A stretch of DNA of 64,000 bases from Paratinospora sagittata (Eukaryota; Streptophyta; Magnoliopsida; Ranunculales; Menispermaceae): NCBI GenBank assembly GCA_035771175.1, contig CM069598.1:2757931-2821930 (forward strand). The letters are read 5' to 3'. The notes under the pieces were generated by a model, which saw only the letters and a list, made by a program, of their open reading frames with translations, was not told where the DNA came from and made no database searches. Numbering within the stretch: position 1 is the stretch's first letter; each line of letters opens with the position of its first letter. Made by a program: the position numbers and the translations under genes. This document shows positions 52,301-63,978 of the stretch, piece after piece.

Positions 52301-55300
52301 AGACCTTTGGCTGAAAAGCAAAACACATTTGTGCCTAGTTTCAAGGAAGAAAAAGTGTCTGGCTTAGGAGGACCCAAAGGGAAGTGAAATTACATCAATA
52401 TGGAACTTTGGCTTTAGAATGAATTTGAATAATGGAGAACGTGAGATAAACTCGTATATTTTACTGATAATCTCAATGAGTGTACACATAGGTATATATA
52501 CATGAAGCTCAAGGCTATGTAAGGTAAACCTAATCTATACATGATAAGTACACATATATGGTAACGCTAGACTATGTAAGGTAAATACACATATATAGTA
52601 ACATCCTCCCTCAAACTCAAGGTGGTAAAGAAGAAGCCATCTTGAGTTTGTCAATCAAATCACGATGACGTCCAGGGGGATGTGCCTTTGTGAAAATGTT
52701 TGTAAGTTGATCCACGAAGGCCACATGAACCAAGCGAAGAGTGTCCTGCTTAATGTGTTGACGAATAAAGTGACAATCAATCTCAATGAGTTTTGTTCGT
52801 TCATGGAAAACATCATTATGGGCAATCTGCATAGCACTCATATTATCACAGTGAAAGAGTGGAACTGCTGGAAAGAGAAATCCCCATGTCCTGAAGCAAC
52901 CAACGAATCCACAGATGTTCAGACGTTGCATCTGCCATTGCTCGATACTCAGCCTCTGTACTAGTCTAGATACAACTGTTTGTTTCTTACTCTTCCAAGA
53001 GATTAGGGAGGAATCAAGCAAGAAACAATAACCTGTGATGGAATGACGATCAGTAGGGTCACTAGCCCAATCTGCATCTGAGAAAGCCCGAAGCTCCAAA
53101 GAGGAATGAGCCGAGAAATGAAGTCCATGAAACAAAGTGCCCTTAGTATACCGAAGTATACGTAGGACAACTGCATAAACTAACTCACTAGTGTGACTGC
53201 ATAAGAAAGGTCAGGCCGAGTCACAATAAGATAGATGAGACTACCAACCAACTGCCTGTATAACATCGCATCCGCCAGAGGCTTGCCATCAGTGCGCAAC
53301 AACTTCGTATTCGTCTCCAAAAGACTGTCAACAACTTTACTATTAGTCAAACTAACACTTGATCAGAGTTCATATGCATATTTGGCCTATGAAATATACT
53401 ATTCATTGGGACTAGATGTGACCTCAAGACCCAAAAAATAACTGAAAGACCCCAAGTCCTTCATCTCAAAAGTCTAACCAAGAAAACTCTATAGAGCATG
53501 AATACCCGACACATCATCTCCAGTAATGACCATGTCATCTACATATAGTAGAAGAATAACAATACCTGCCTCTGATCGACGAAGAAAAAGTGCAGAATCG
53601 TATGAACTAGGAGTGAAACCCTGCTGGGAGAGTACGAAGCTGAACTTGGAAAACCAAGCTCGAGGCGACTGCTTGAGGCCATATAGAGCCTTGCGAAGAC
53701 GACATACTTTCCTTGGTGGATGATCAAAACATGGGGGAGGTTGCAAATACACTTCCTTGACCAGCTCCCCATTAAGAAATGTGTTCTTAACATCCATCTG
53801 AAACATCTTCCACTGTCTAACAGCTGAAATGGCAAGCAAGGAACGATAAGTGGTAAGACGAGCAACTAGAGCAAAAGTTTCCTCATAATCAATACCATAC
53901 TCCTATGTGAATTCCCTAGCAACAAGGCGAGCCTTATAGCGTTCCACTGATCCATTAGCATGAGTCTTAATCTTGTACACCCACTTACATCCCACTGCAG
54001 TCTTACCAGGAGGTAAATCGGTGACATCCCAGGTATGAGTGTCATGTAGGGCTTGAAGTTCATCGGTCATAGCTTTCTGCCAAAGAGGATCAGATCGAGC
54101 CTCCTAATAATTGTGAGGCTCATACAAGGTGGCACGAGCAAAGAAACAATGATAGTCATTAAGATGAGATGGGATAGCTCTTACCCTACTGGAGCGACGA
54201 ACATCAGGAATGGCGGGAGACTCAATGGGTGCGGATGTGATGGTCGGATCAGTTGACAATGGAGGCAAGTTAGAGTCGAGCGTCAAAGAGGGGTCTGTGG
54301 AACTTACATCACCTGTACCCGAGTCAAGAAAAAGATCTTGAGATGGATCAACAAAAATAGTGGAGTAACGGGAGGCTGTGGGGACAACGGTGAGATAGAA
54401 GTGAATAACCGATGCTCCCAAAACTGCACACGTCTGGAAATACGAAGACGTTTAGCAATAGGATCATAGCAGCGATAACCCTTATGCTCAATACCGTACT
54501 CAAGAAAACAACAAAGACGTGAGCATGGCTCCAATTTAGAGTGCTCATGAGGAGGAAGCAAGACAAAACATGCACAACCAAACACTCTTAAAAGCGAGTA
54601 ATCGAGTGTTTTTCCATATAAGACCTCATACGACGTTTTACCTGATATAGTATGAGATGGAACCCGATCAATGGTGTAGACTGAAGTGAGTGCAGCCTCA
54701 CCCCAAAAAGACTCCGGTAAATTGGCAGAGAGAATGAGAGATCTGATAGTATCTAAAATGTGCCTATGCTTTCGCTCGGCACGACCATTCTGCTGAGAAG
54801 TGTATGGACAGGAATGATGAGAGAGAGTCCCATCGCGTTTCAAGGTCTACATAAAAGAATTAGACGTATACTCCATAGCATTATCACCACGAAAAACCTT
54901 AATCACCCGTCCGAATTGGATTTGGACCATTTTTTGGAAGTCACGAAAAATATCAAGCAACTCAGATCGATCACGTAAAAGATACAACCAAGTATACCGT
55001 GAGAAATATCAGAATGGACAAGATCCTCCCTCAAGTATACCAAATAACACAAAATATCGAGATCCTCCCTCAATGGGAACTGGGCAGGTCCCCAAATATC
55101 AGAATGGACAAGATCAAAAGGAGCAGAAGAAAGAGAATCACTTTTATGAAATGGTAAAGCACTCTGTTTACTCAATTGACAAGAAATGCAATCAAAGGGA
55201 TGGACCCTAACTTTGCCCAAACAACCACTAGAAGCTAAAGATTGAATGCGAGATAAAAAGGTATGACCTAAGCGGGAATGCCATAGACTGGAAGTGGAAA

Positions 55301-58300
55301 CAGATGCCGCAAGCGAAAAAATTGGAACTAGGTATATGTAGAGAAGTAAGCTCGAATAGACGACCAACTTTAAGCCCAGTCCCAACTAGCTGTCCCATCT
55401 TTTGATCCTGCACATCACAACCCTTCTCAGAAAAAGTCAAAGTAAGACCATGTTCAACAAGTTGACCAATCGAAAGAAGGTTAAGAGACAACTTGGCTAC
55501 AACTAGTGTTTCAGGAAAGGAAAGGTTGTGTGTAGATATAGTGCCAACATGACTAACAAACATACTAGAACCATCAGCAGTATAGATAGCAAGAATATGT
55601 GGAGTGTGGGTAGCTAATGAAATTAAAGAGGCATTAGAGGTCATATGATTACAACAAGCTGAATCAATGAACCAAGGGGGGGATTTACCTGATGTGACAG
55701 AAAGAGCAGTAGGTGTGCGAGATATAACCTGATGCATGAATGCCTCAAGGTCAGTTGCAGTAAGAGATGATAAGGCAGGTGCCTCAGATGAACTCGATAC
55801 AGATGGACCAGCAAAAGCTACAGCGGCCCTACGATTATTACCATTCTTTGCTTGAGTGGTTGGTCTCTCATCACCAGTCTTCCTCGTACATTTTGAACCA
55901 TGACGCCCAAAGTAACCACACTTAAAACACTGCCCAATAAACTTGTGCTTACCTCCCGCAACTGCCTTAGGAGAGGCAGCAACAACCACAATCTGAGAAG
56001 TCGGTAATGAACTAGTAAGTGGTAGTGGAGTAACCATAACTCGATCAGTAGACATATCACATCTAGTAGCTTGACGTGTCTCCTCAGAAATAAGCTCAAT
56101 GAGAGCAATCTCAAGTGTCGGAAGCAGAGTATGGTGAAGCAAGGAAGCACGGGCATGTTCAAAGTCATCACGAAGGCCCATCATAAGCTGAATAAACTGA
56201 CGAAGATCTCGGTATGACTGAAAGGCTTTAGCCGAAGCAGCATGAGAAATGTCCGGATCAGCCTGAGAGAGCTGATCCCAAAGCCCACTAAGCTGCGAAT
56301 GAAAGTCCATAATGGATTGGCCGGGGGCTTGACGTAATTGCTGAAGCCGAGATTCCAACTGGTACTGAAGGGCCAAATCACTCGAACAATTATATCGATT
56401 GGCCAAAAAATCCCAGGCAAGTTGGGCATTTCGAAATTTGGGCAAAAGTATATGGATAGACAGCGCAGAGGCATTAATAAACCAAGACAAAATCTTGCAA
56501 TGGGTGCTAGACCAAACCTCATGCCTCTCTTCAAAGTTAACGGCTGACTCAGTGTCACCGTGTGTTGACTCTTTCTTATCACCTGTGACATAACGCCACA
56601 TCCTGCGACCAATAAGAAATACACACATCTGCTGGGCCCAAATAGTATAATTGGTACCATCCAAGATAATCTCGATAGGACAAGTAACATCATTAGGCGA
56701 GGCCATGGTAATTTAAATCCGAGAGTATCAATTCAAATTTGAATAAAAATATTTGAATAAAGATTTATTCAGTTGCAGAATCTGATGAGATGGGATAACA
56801 AATTTGAATAAAAAATGTGAAGTGAATAAAAAAAAAATTGAATAATCGGCTAGGCAATGATGATGGCACGTGGGTAGGTAATGATGATGGCACGTGGGTA
56901 GGTAATGATGATGGCACTTTGGTAAAGTAAGACAAACTTATCAATAAAATAAGACAAACCTCTCAATTCACGCACAAGACAAAACTTCTCAATAACGCCA
57001 ATAAGAATGGAGAAGGAGAAGTACTGGTGCAGCCGAGGCAGAAAACTGGTGGCGAAGTTGCCAAAGCAAAATAACGGAGAAGACGACTACGACTACGACG
57101 ATGGCGTTTCACGGAGTAAAGAAAAGTGCATCAACCAACGATGACCGTGAGAGCAGCAACGACGACTACAACGATGGCGGCGATTCGTGGAATCGGCAGC
57201 GTCTGTTTTTCATGCTAGGAACCCTAAAACCTAGCTCTGATACCATGTGAGATAAACTCGTATATTTTACTAATAATCTCAATGAGTGTACACATAGGTA
57301 TATATACATGAAGCTCTAGGCTATGTAAGATAAACCTAATCTATACATGGTAAGTACACATATATGGTAACGCTAGACTATGTAAGGTAAAATACACATA
57401 TATAGTAACAGAGAAGTTGATGAATTGGTTATCAAAACAAAAACCAGATGAGAATAATACTTGGGCCCTAATGATCTGTGAGAATGTCCCCCATATGTTG
57501 ATAATTTGAGTCCATGTACTAGAAGAATATTAAAACATCAACACAAAAGGATGCCGAAATAACAAACTTAATTTCCAGTCAAATGCTCATTTGAGAGAAC
57601 ATCGACCAGATTACTTTTAGCTTGGTTAATCTGGAAGCGAAATCATTAATTTGCACCAATCAAACTTCGCACAGCCCCATGTAGTAAGCCTCAACAACAG
57701 CATGAAGCAACTTAACTCAACAAAGCAACTTCATAATTTGAAAAATAAACAATATCCTCAATCTCTTATTAGACTGGTCTACTGTCATTCGAACAGTCTT
57801 AATCCTCTCATAGCAGAGCAAACATATATGTTTTCATAAAATTGTCTACCCAATTACCTCTTCATAAAGAGTACAGAATAGCACCTTAGTCTGTCAGCAA
57901 CCATGAATAAGCTAGATTGAAGTTGCACAAGTAATAATGTAAAATGTGGATCTTAAGTTCATGGAAACAATCCTCAGGTGAATCCCAAGCAAAATAAAGT
58001 GAAAAAAAGATCACTGAATTTCCACAAAAAACCACCCAAATGAAAGACCCAATTCATGATATGAAAAACAGTAAACAAATTGATCTCAATATCAGCATTC
58101 ACAAGCAAGTTCATCAAACGAACTAGTAATTCCTTTGCCCATTACAATAATATCTACAACAAAGAAAATTATAATTTGTTTACCAAAGTGGATGATAAAA
58201 GGAAGAATCCATCTCAATAAAGATCACCAAGACCTAACATTCAACAGGAAAAAAGCAAACAAAGGCCGAGATATGATTCTTCTGATTAAATAAACAAGTG

Positions 58301-58487
58301 AAAGCGAGAAATGTGGCATCTTGACACAAAGAAGGATCGCAATATAGCATCGAAGCTACTGATAATGAAGAGGGAATTTTTCCTTACTTTTGAGGTCTCT
58401 CGCAGTGATTTCTGGAGAGATAGACATGGCTATGCGGGTGCCCAGATTGGTATCTACAAAGACGGGCACTTCAGCAGAAAAACCCAT
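49357..58487 (-). CDS. Uncharacterised plant protein: Ubl-like N-terminus, 60-aa repeats, basic tail
   Basis: Three exons join in frame to 609 residues: 58487-58388, 51183-51116 and 51018-49357. Donor AAAA/GTAAGG pairs with acceptor ATCAG, giving ITARDLKRKLEDEHSICFP, and ATG/GTACGAG pairs with TTGTAG. Residues 1 to about 100 (PVFVDTNLGTRIAMSI, DLKRKL, FPDIGKISIHGLMVK, FYHLPDSM) resemble a plant-specific family whose start looks ubiquitin-like. I know no gene symbol or function. Next come four near-identical 60-residue repeats rich in Asp, Ser and Lys, two poly-Lys runs (one encoded by a CTT repeat), a Pro/Ser/Arg-rich basic region (TPSSLPLPTSPSPRTSR) and an acidic end (SDSDD). Basic and acidic low-complexity tracts suggest a nuclear protein, by inference only. 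Intron 1 (7.2 kb) holds a copia element in sense orientation. Confidence 0.8.
49984..50020. repeat. CTT/AAG microsatellite coding for poly-lysine
   Basis: Repeated CTT on the plus strand encodes a run of Lys on the minus strand within the last exon of the Ubl-like gene. Such runs change length readily between individuals. Confidence 0.9.
50161..50880 (-). repeat. Four 180-bp coding tandem repeats
   Basis: The plus-strand sequence beginning GTCTTCAGGTTTCTGAGAAT recurs at 50281, 50461, 50641 and 50821, exactly 180 bases apart. It encodes units of 60 residues that start at DLKDSALY and include DSQKPEDSTNCTIM and SLEDVMK. Copies 1-3 differ at only a few positions. The fourth, C-terminal copy is more diverged (LEDLMKKLLSAANVPK) and runs into poly-Lys. 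Exact period and high similarity point to recent unequal exchange. Confidence 0.95.
52440..52603 (-). repeat. 3' LTR of the copia element
   Basis: 164 bp, ending TAGTAACA on the plus strand. It pairs with 57246-57410. The outermost base differs from the other copy (C for T), so the terminal CA is altered to CG in this LTR. Confidence 0.93.
52617..56706 (-). pseudogene. Copia gag-pol, frameshifted
   Basis: The Gag frame starts at 56706 (MASPNDVTCPIEI). It has a CCHC knuckle (CFKCGYFGRHGSKC) and a protease site reading FIDSACCNHM, where Ala replaces the usual Gly after Asp-Ser. The integrase follows in other frames: the pre-integrase zinc region (WHSRLGHTFLSRI, CISC) and DLVHSDIWG in 55385-54903, and the core in 54843-54304. 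A short internal duplication near 54990-55110 disrupts the integrase. The reverse transcriptase (53839-53489) has FQMDVKNTFLNG and YVDDM. RNase H (53135-52617) has DADWASDPTDR and then a frame change where a Ser-Thr-Glu-Ala motif is expected. It cannot encode one complete polyprotein. Confidence 0.88.
57246..57410 (-). repeat. 5' LTR of the copia element
   Basis: 165 bp with TG...CA ends on the minus strand. The primer-binding site lies immediately inside it, at 57245 and leftward. Confidence 0.93.
57416..58387 (-). other. Upstream part of intron 1 of the Ubl-like gene
   Basis: AT-rich intronic sequence between exon 1 and the copia insertion. No further element or frame was recognised. Confidence 0.5.
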
Positions 58488-59158
58488 AAAAGAATTGCAG
58501 AAATGGAGCTCGCTGTTCCACTACTTGCAAGTAATGCGTCGTTACTACTGGTGTTACTACTAATACAGTAATACGCACCCTTTCGCATTCTCTCTGAGAT
58601 GTTTGGTTACAGCTTTAAGTCTACTTACCACCTTTTGACACAATTTTTTTTTTTTTTTTTTCAGTATTGAAAGGGAGAAGCTGATTATAATCACGGGGTT
58701 TATAGAAAATTCATAGTGGAATTTGAGATAAATGTAAAAGTTGTCAAACGATATAATTAATTTAAAGTATTCCAATTATTAGTTTATGCAAAGATAATAA
58801 TGAGGTGATGTCGTACACCACCTCCATTTGAATATAAATTTAGTTACATATATTATATCATTTTAACACTTCTTTAATATATTTTATTACATCCCTAAAA
58901 AAAAATTATATATATATATATATTTTTTATTTCAATTGAATTTTGAATAAAACATTTAAAATGGTAAAACAGGGGTTAAAATTGAAGTACTTTTCTAAAA
59001 TAAAACATATACCAAACAAATATCATAAAAAAAAATGAAATGATTTTTTTCTAATATAATAGTTAACTATTTTAAGCTTTGATTTCTTGCTAGCATCCAT
59101 TTCATATTATCCTGAAGGGGACACGTGAAAATTCAATCCTCGGTTGGGTTTTCTTCTT
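58488..59158. promoter_or_regulatory. Divergent promoter region between the Ubl-like and RsmB-like genes
   Basis: The two genes are head to head with 671 bases between start codons. The interval holds a T-run (58648-58661), a TA dinucleotide run (58909-58921) and an ACACGTG element at 59120-59126 near the + strand start. Shared control is inferred from the arrangement only. Confidence 0.5.
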
Positions 59159-61195
59159 ATGAAAATGGAGGGAACACTCTTGCAATTCCCTTCTCTGTAC
59201 TCTATCTCTAGTTCAAATTCATCTCTCTTCCCGGACTCCCATTTTCAGTCCATAAAACCACTCTTAATGGTGAACACGCTTACCCTTCAAGCCATTAAAT
59301 CTGCAGAAAGAGACACAGCTTCAGCATCAAGACCACTAAACTATGTTAGAAGAACTCGGCGGGCTAGATCTAATGTTTCTCTTCCCAGAGAAGGTAAACT
59401 CGATTCCCATGACTGGGTTCAGTAGTATTTCGATTGGGCAATTGAGTTCAGTTTAATTTTAGATTGTGGTTCTTGTTGCCCTTTAAATGCTGTTAGCTGT
59501 TAATGTAAACCTTATGGAATTTGAATTTCAGGATATAATGTCCCTTCAAAGAATATCTCAAAATTGAATTTGGAGGTTTCACCTCATAGAGCAGGTGAAT
59601 TAGAGCCTATATTCTGTATTTCTTGCACTACAAGAACTGCTCTCTTTCTAGTGTTTTTCTTAATCAGATTATGGGTACTTAGAAATGCTTGTTTGGTGTG
59701 TATAGTGTCTGCAGTGAGGTTGATGCGGATAGAACTGGGTGGTGCTTTTGCTGACCTTTTGAATGAGAAAGGAAAAGGATCTGGGGACAATGAGATGGGA
59801 TACGTTGAAAGAACACTTGGTTTTCGTACCCGGGAATTGGATGATAGAGATCTCAGACTGGTATTTATTCTCTTTATATGTAACTTTTTTTTTTGTTCTA
59901 ATATTTGTGTGTATTTCATTTGAGCAATGTGATATTTTCGAGCGCGAAATTTAAGAAATGGTGTTATGAGATTCTGTTGCAGTGATAGCACTTCACTTAT
60001 CTCAATTGCAGGTGACAGACATAGTTGGAGGCACTATTCGTTGGAGACGATTTCTTGATCATCTTATTGTATCATTATGCCATAATCAGAACATGTTTCA
60101 AGGCATGGAGCCTCTTCTTGTTCAGGTATAATTAGTAGCTTGTCACATGCTTTAATTCTATAGGTATATGAATCCATTGTAAGTGTTGACTTTTCCTTGA
60201 TGTTATGATGTAAATATGAAAGTTGATATTCTAGTCTTGCAATAATTATGGAGATATATTAAGGATTTTTATTTTATAGATGTATTGTTGTTTCTCAAAT
60301 AATGGGATGGTAGGAGTTAAATTGGGAAATCCATTGGCATTGGAATTAGGATAATCTACAACATGCTAATGTAATTTGATAAAGAAAAATAATTAGTTTA
60401 ACAGTCTTCCCTTTGGAGGAAAGCTTCTCTCTGCCTTCTGTAAGGTTTATGCTTGGAACTATTTTGCTTTTGCAAAGACTAGCAATTCTTTCTCAAGGTC
60501 TCCTAACTTTGCTCCTGCATGAGCACCACCATTCTTTTTGTTGTGGGCGTTCTATTAATTGTTGGCTCTGGATCCCTGGTAATTGTCATAGAATAGCAAC
60601 ATACCTTCGTATTTCCTTCTTCTTTTCTCTTCTGTATCGCATTTACTTGTTTCAGTTACTAATATTAAACTTTTTCTTTATCATGTCTGTAGATCCTCCG
60701 AATTGGTTTCTATGAGATTGTCAAGCTAGATATGCCACCATACGCAGTTGTTGATGAGGTATACATACTTTTTTTAGATTCTAAGGATGATATTCTTGGA
60801 GGCAGTTATTCCTAGAATGAAAATAAGGTGTACATTCATGCTTTTGTAATTGTTATCAGCTTTCAATTTTTCTATTTTTGTTCTGGTTTAGATCCTGTTA
60901 TTGATAATCTTTTGTGTCACATGTTGCATTATTTTAGAATGTCAAACTTGCAAAGATTGCTCTTAGGCCTGGTGCAGGCAATTTGGTGAATGGGATTCTG
61001 CGGAAACTAGTTTTACTTAAGGTTTTACGCCCTCTGCGTGCATTATTTATATTTATTAATTCTGGATTTTTATGTTATGACATTTTTTCTGTCTCTCTCT
61101 TGGATCAGGAAAACGATGCCCTTCCTCTGCCCAAAGTGGAGGGTGATGAACGTGCCAAAGCACGTGCACTTGCCACAATTTATTCACATCCTGTT
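59159..61195 (+). CDS. NusB/RsmB-like rRNA methyltransferase, N-terminal part (gene continues)
   Basis: Seven exons join in frame to 268 codons and run on past the window: 59159-59393, 59532-59594, 59706-59860, 60012-60125, 60693-60758, 60938-61021, 61109-61195. All introns are GT-AG. The first ~75 residues are rich in Ser, Leu and Arg with few acidic residues, as in a chloroplast transit peptide. From about residue 100, HRAVSAVRLMRIELGGAFADLLN, TDIVGGTIRWRRFLDHLI, ILRIGFYEI-x-x-LDMPPYAVVDE and GAGNLVNGILRKL match the NusB-like RNA-binding domain that begins bacterial RsmB (16S rRNA m5C967 methyltransferase). The SAM-binding domain would lie in later exons. A plastid rRNA methyltransferase role is inferred. 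A second in-frame ATG lies at 59165. Confidence 0.85.
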
Positions 61196-62209
61196 GTAAG
61201 TTTGTAATTCATACGATTTTTGGTTAATTCAAGGAGGTGAAACTCCCTCAAAAATTGAGGCACACTGCCCTTGTACGTTCTCAAGTTCCAGGGACCTTGA
61301 TGAGCAAGGACCTCACAATGTATGGATGGGCTAGACCAACATCAAAAGCCACTCCAACAGACTCAGAGATGGGATTTGCCCTTTCTTAAACATGACTGGA
61401 TTGCACTCACTCAAAGGCAGAAGCAGGCCTGCTTGATGCCATTGTGAGCATGGTGAACCTTTCATTCATATTTCATAAGCAATTGAAACTTCCTCTATGA
61501 GGAGATTTTCAAAAGAGAAATGCTGGGGCAGTCCCACTCTCTTTATGTCCTTTACTTTCCAACCTAGGAAAAATCAAGGTTCGAAACTTCGATTTTGCCC
61601 TAAACTTCGACCTTCAAAAATCAGAATTAATTCGGAGAAGTTTAATTTGACATGGAGAATTTTTGTAAAAATTCGCTAATTTAGAGAAGTTTAGAGAATT
61701 TTCGCATATATGCTTAAATATCTAAGTTTATTGTAGTATAAGCTAAAAACTAATATAAATAGACACTTGTAATACATAAAAATACCAATAAGCGACCTAA
61801 CAAAATTAATCTCGTTAAGTGAGTTGATGAATTTGAATGATGGCTTTTGGTCTTAATTTGTTTTCTTTATTTTGATATTTAGTTTTGTGGTGGCTTGCTT
61901 CTCGACTCTCAACCATATACTTTACTAGTTTGAATTCTATCATGCTTAATTTATTAGTTTATTATTTGAATGTGTTGTTTATTAATTTTGTTTTATAAGA
62001 GTTAACTAAAAGAAAATGACTTTAGGAAATCTTTTAATTTATTTTTAAGTTTTTATCTTATTTCAACTTTATTTATTTATTTATTTTACTTCTTTTCTTC
62101 TTCTTTTGGTAAAGCATATCTCATAAATTACTTAATTTGTTAGCTTGCTAAACTATTTTTTAAAATTTCTATTACTATGTTGGTTGATGAAGTTGAAAAT
62201 AATACATAA
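61196..62209 (+). other. Intron of the RsmB-like gene
   Basis: The intron starts at donor GTAAGT (61196). From about 61230 to 61500 the sequence has moderate GC and no frame. The remainder is AT-rich. I recognise no element between the donor and the copia LTR. Confidence 0.5.
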
Positions 62210-62537
62210 TGTTAGTTATTTGAAATCAGGAAAACAGAAAAACAAGAATTGCTTTTGAGAGAATAAAGAAGTACAATCTAGATTTGAGTAAGAAATGAAA
62301 CTCAGAAAAATTCTCTGCAACTGCTTCGTTTATAATTTTTAAACTCAAAGACTTACATTTATAGACTTAAAGAATTAACTGAAAATAAACACATGGTCCT
62401 AAAATTAAGTTATGACTGAGTACATCAAATAGGAAACTAACTCCTAAAGACTAGGAACAACTCAACTCTATAACTGCAAAGCAGTTTTACATGAAAAACA
62501 TGTGAACTTAATGCAGTCTTAAAGCAAATAACTGACA
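62210..62537 (-). repeat. 3' LTR of the second copia element
   Basis: 328 bp, bounded by TG and CA. The inner edge is fixed by the polypurine tract. The outer edge is inferred from the inverted terminal match and lacks the partner LTR for confirmation. Confidence 0.7.
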
Positions 62538-62548
62538 CTCCTCTTGCT

Positions 62549-63978
62549 TTAGGAGCTGCAAACTCCAAGCTTTTGCCTTAACTGCTCGAACTTGCTAACT
62601 GGTAGAGGCTTGGTGAAGATATCAGCCAGTTGATCTTCAGTCTTGCAGTAGATGAGAAAAACAATTCCATCTTTCTGTACCTCTCTTAAGAAGAATAACT
62701 TAATGTTAAAATGCTTAGTTTTCCCATGAAACACAGGATTATGAGAGATAGCCATAGCAGCTTGATTATCAACAAATATCTCTGTGCTTTCCTTCTGCTC
62801 CAAGTTAAGATCAATTAAAATCTTCCTCAGCCACAAAGCTTGATTAACAGCAGTTGTTGCAGCAACAAACTCTGCTTCAGCAGTGGATTGAGCTACAGTT
62901 TCTTTTTTTTCGAGCTCCATGAGAAAATACCAGAACCAAGTGTGAAACAATAGCCTGAAGTGCTCCTCATATCATCAATGGAACCTCCCCAATCACTATC
63001 TGAGGAACCAACCAGCTTGAACTCTTTGCTCCTCGTGAATTTAATGCCAAAATTACATGTGCCTTTGACATATCTAATCACCCTCTTTGCAGCCTTGAGA
63101 TGCAATTCATTTGCACAGTGCATAAACCGAGACAAAATGCTTACAACATTCAAAATGTCAGGCCGAGTTGCTGTGAGATACATTAAGCAACCAATCAAAC
63201 TTCTGAAATGTGCCTGATCAATCTTGTTTGTTCCATCTTCTTTACAGAGCTTTTCCTTTTGGTTCATAGGAGTACTCATTTCTTTGCATTCTTCGAGTTT
63301 AAACTTCTTCAAAATCTCCTTGGCGTATTTCTTTTGACAGATAAAGACTTCATGTTCATCCTGTTTAATTTCCATTCCAAGAAAGAAGGTCATCAAACCA
63401 AGATCTGTCATCTCAAAAACCTCCATCATCTCTTGCTTAAACTTCTCCACAAGACTTGTGTTGTTTCTTGTCACGAGCAGATCATCCACATATAGTGAGA
63501 TGATAAGAATGTCAGTTGCATTGTGCTTGACATACAATGTTGATTTAGATAAGCTTTTAGCAAATCCCAAGTTCTGCAAATGTTCATCAATTCTGCTGTA
63601 CAAAGCTCTTGGAGCTTGCTTTAATCCGTAGAGGGCCTTTTTAAGAAGATAGACCTTGTCTTCTTCTCCTTCCTTTACATAGCCTTCTGGTTGCTCTACA
63701 TAAATCTCCTCCTGTAGAAAACCATTCAAGAATGTTGACTTGACATCTAATTGGTACACCTGCCAATTCTTTTGTGCTGCAACAGTAAGTAAGAGCCTGA
63801 TAGTATCGAGTCTAGCTACTGGTGCGAAGGTATCTGAGTAGTCCACACCGAGTATTTGAGCATATCCTTTGACCACAAGTCTAGCTTTATGCTTATTGAT
63901 TGAGCCATCAGCATTAAGCTTGGTTCTATACACGCACTTGACTCCAATTACTTTTCCGTTTTGGGGTCGATCAACCAA
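62549..63978 (-). pseudogene. Copia reverse transcriptase and RNase H, one homopolymer frameshift
   Basis: The minus-strand frame 63978-62893 has KARLVVKGYAQ, TFAPVARLDTIR, YQLDVKSTFLNG, KALYGLKQAPRA and the catalytic YVDDLL, then the RNase H start (SDWGGSIDDMRSTSGYCF). At a run of A (about 62905-62912) the frame shifts by one. Frame 62950-62549 then completes RNase H (STAEAEFVAA, VDNQAAM, KHFNIK, IFTKPLP) to the stop. Apart from that shift the sequence is open over about 470 codons, so the element is young or recently active. The N-terminal part lies beyond the window. Confidence 0.9.

Larger units (their letters stand above)
52440..57410 (-). mobile_element. Ty1/copia LTR retrotransposon in intron 1 of the Ubl-like gene
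   Basis: Two LTRs of about 165 bp (52440-52603 and 57246-57410) flank a 4.6-kb interior. A 5-bp target duplication, GAGAA, lies at 52435-52439 and 57411-57415. Next to the 5' LTR (right, minus-strand reading) is a TGGTATCAGAGC primer-binding site matching initiator tRNA-Met, and next to the 3' LTR is a GAGGGAGGA polypurine tract. The LTRs differ at five positions plus one single-base indel, so the insertion is fairly young. The order gag, protease, integrase, reverse transcriptase, RNase H defines copia. Several frameshifts and stops make it non-autonomous. Confidence 0.96.
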
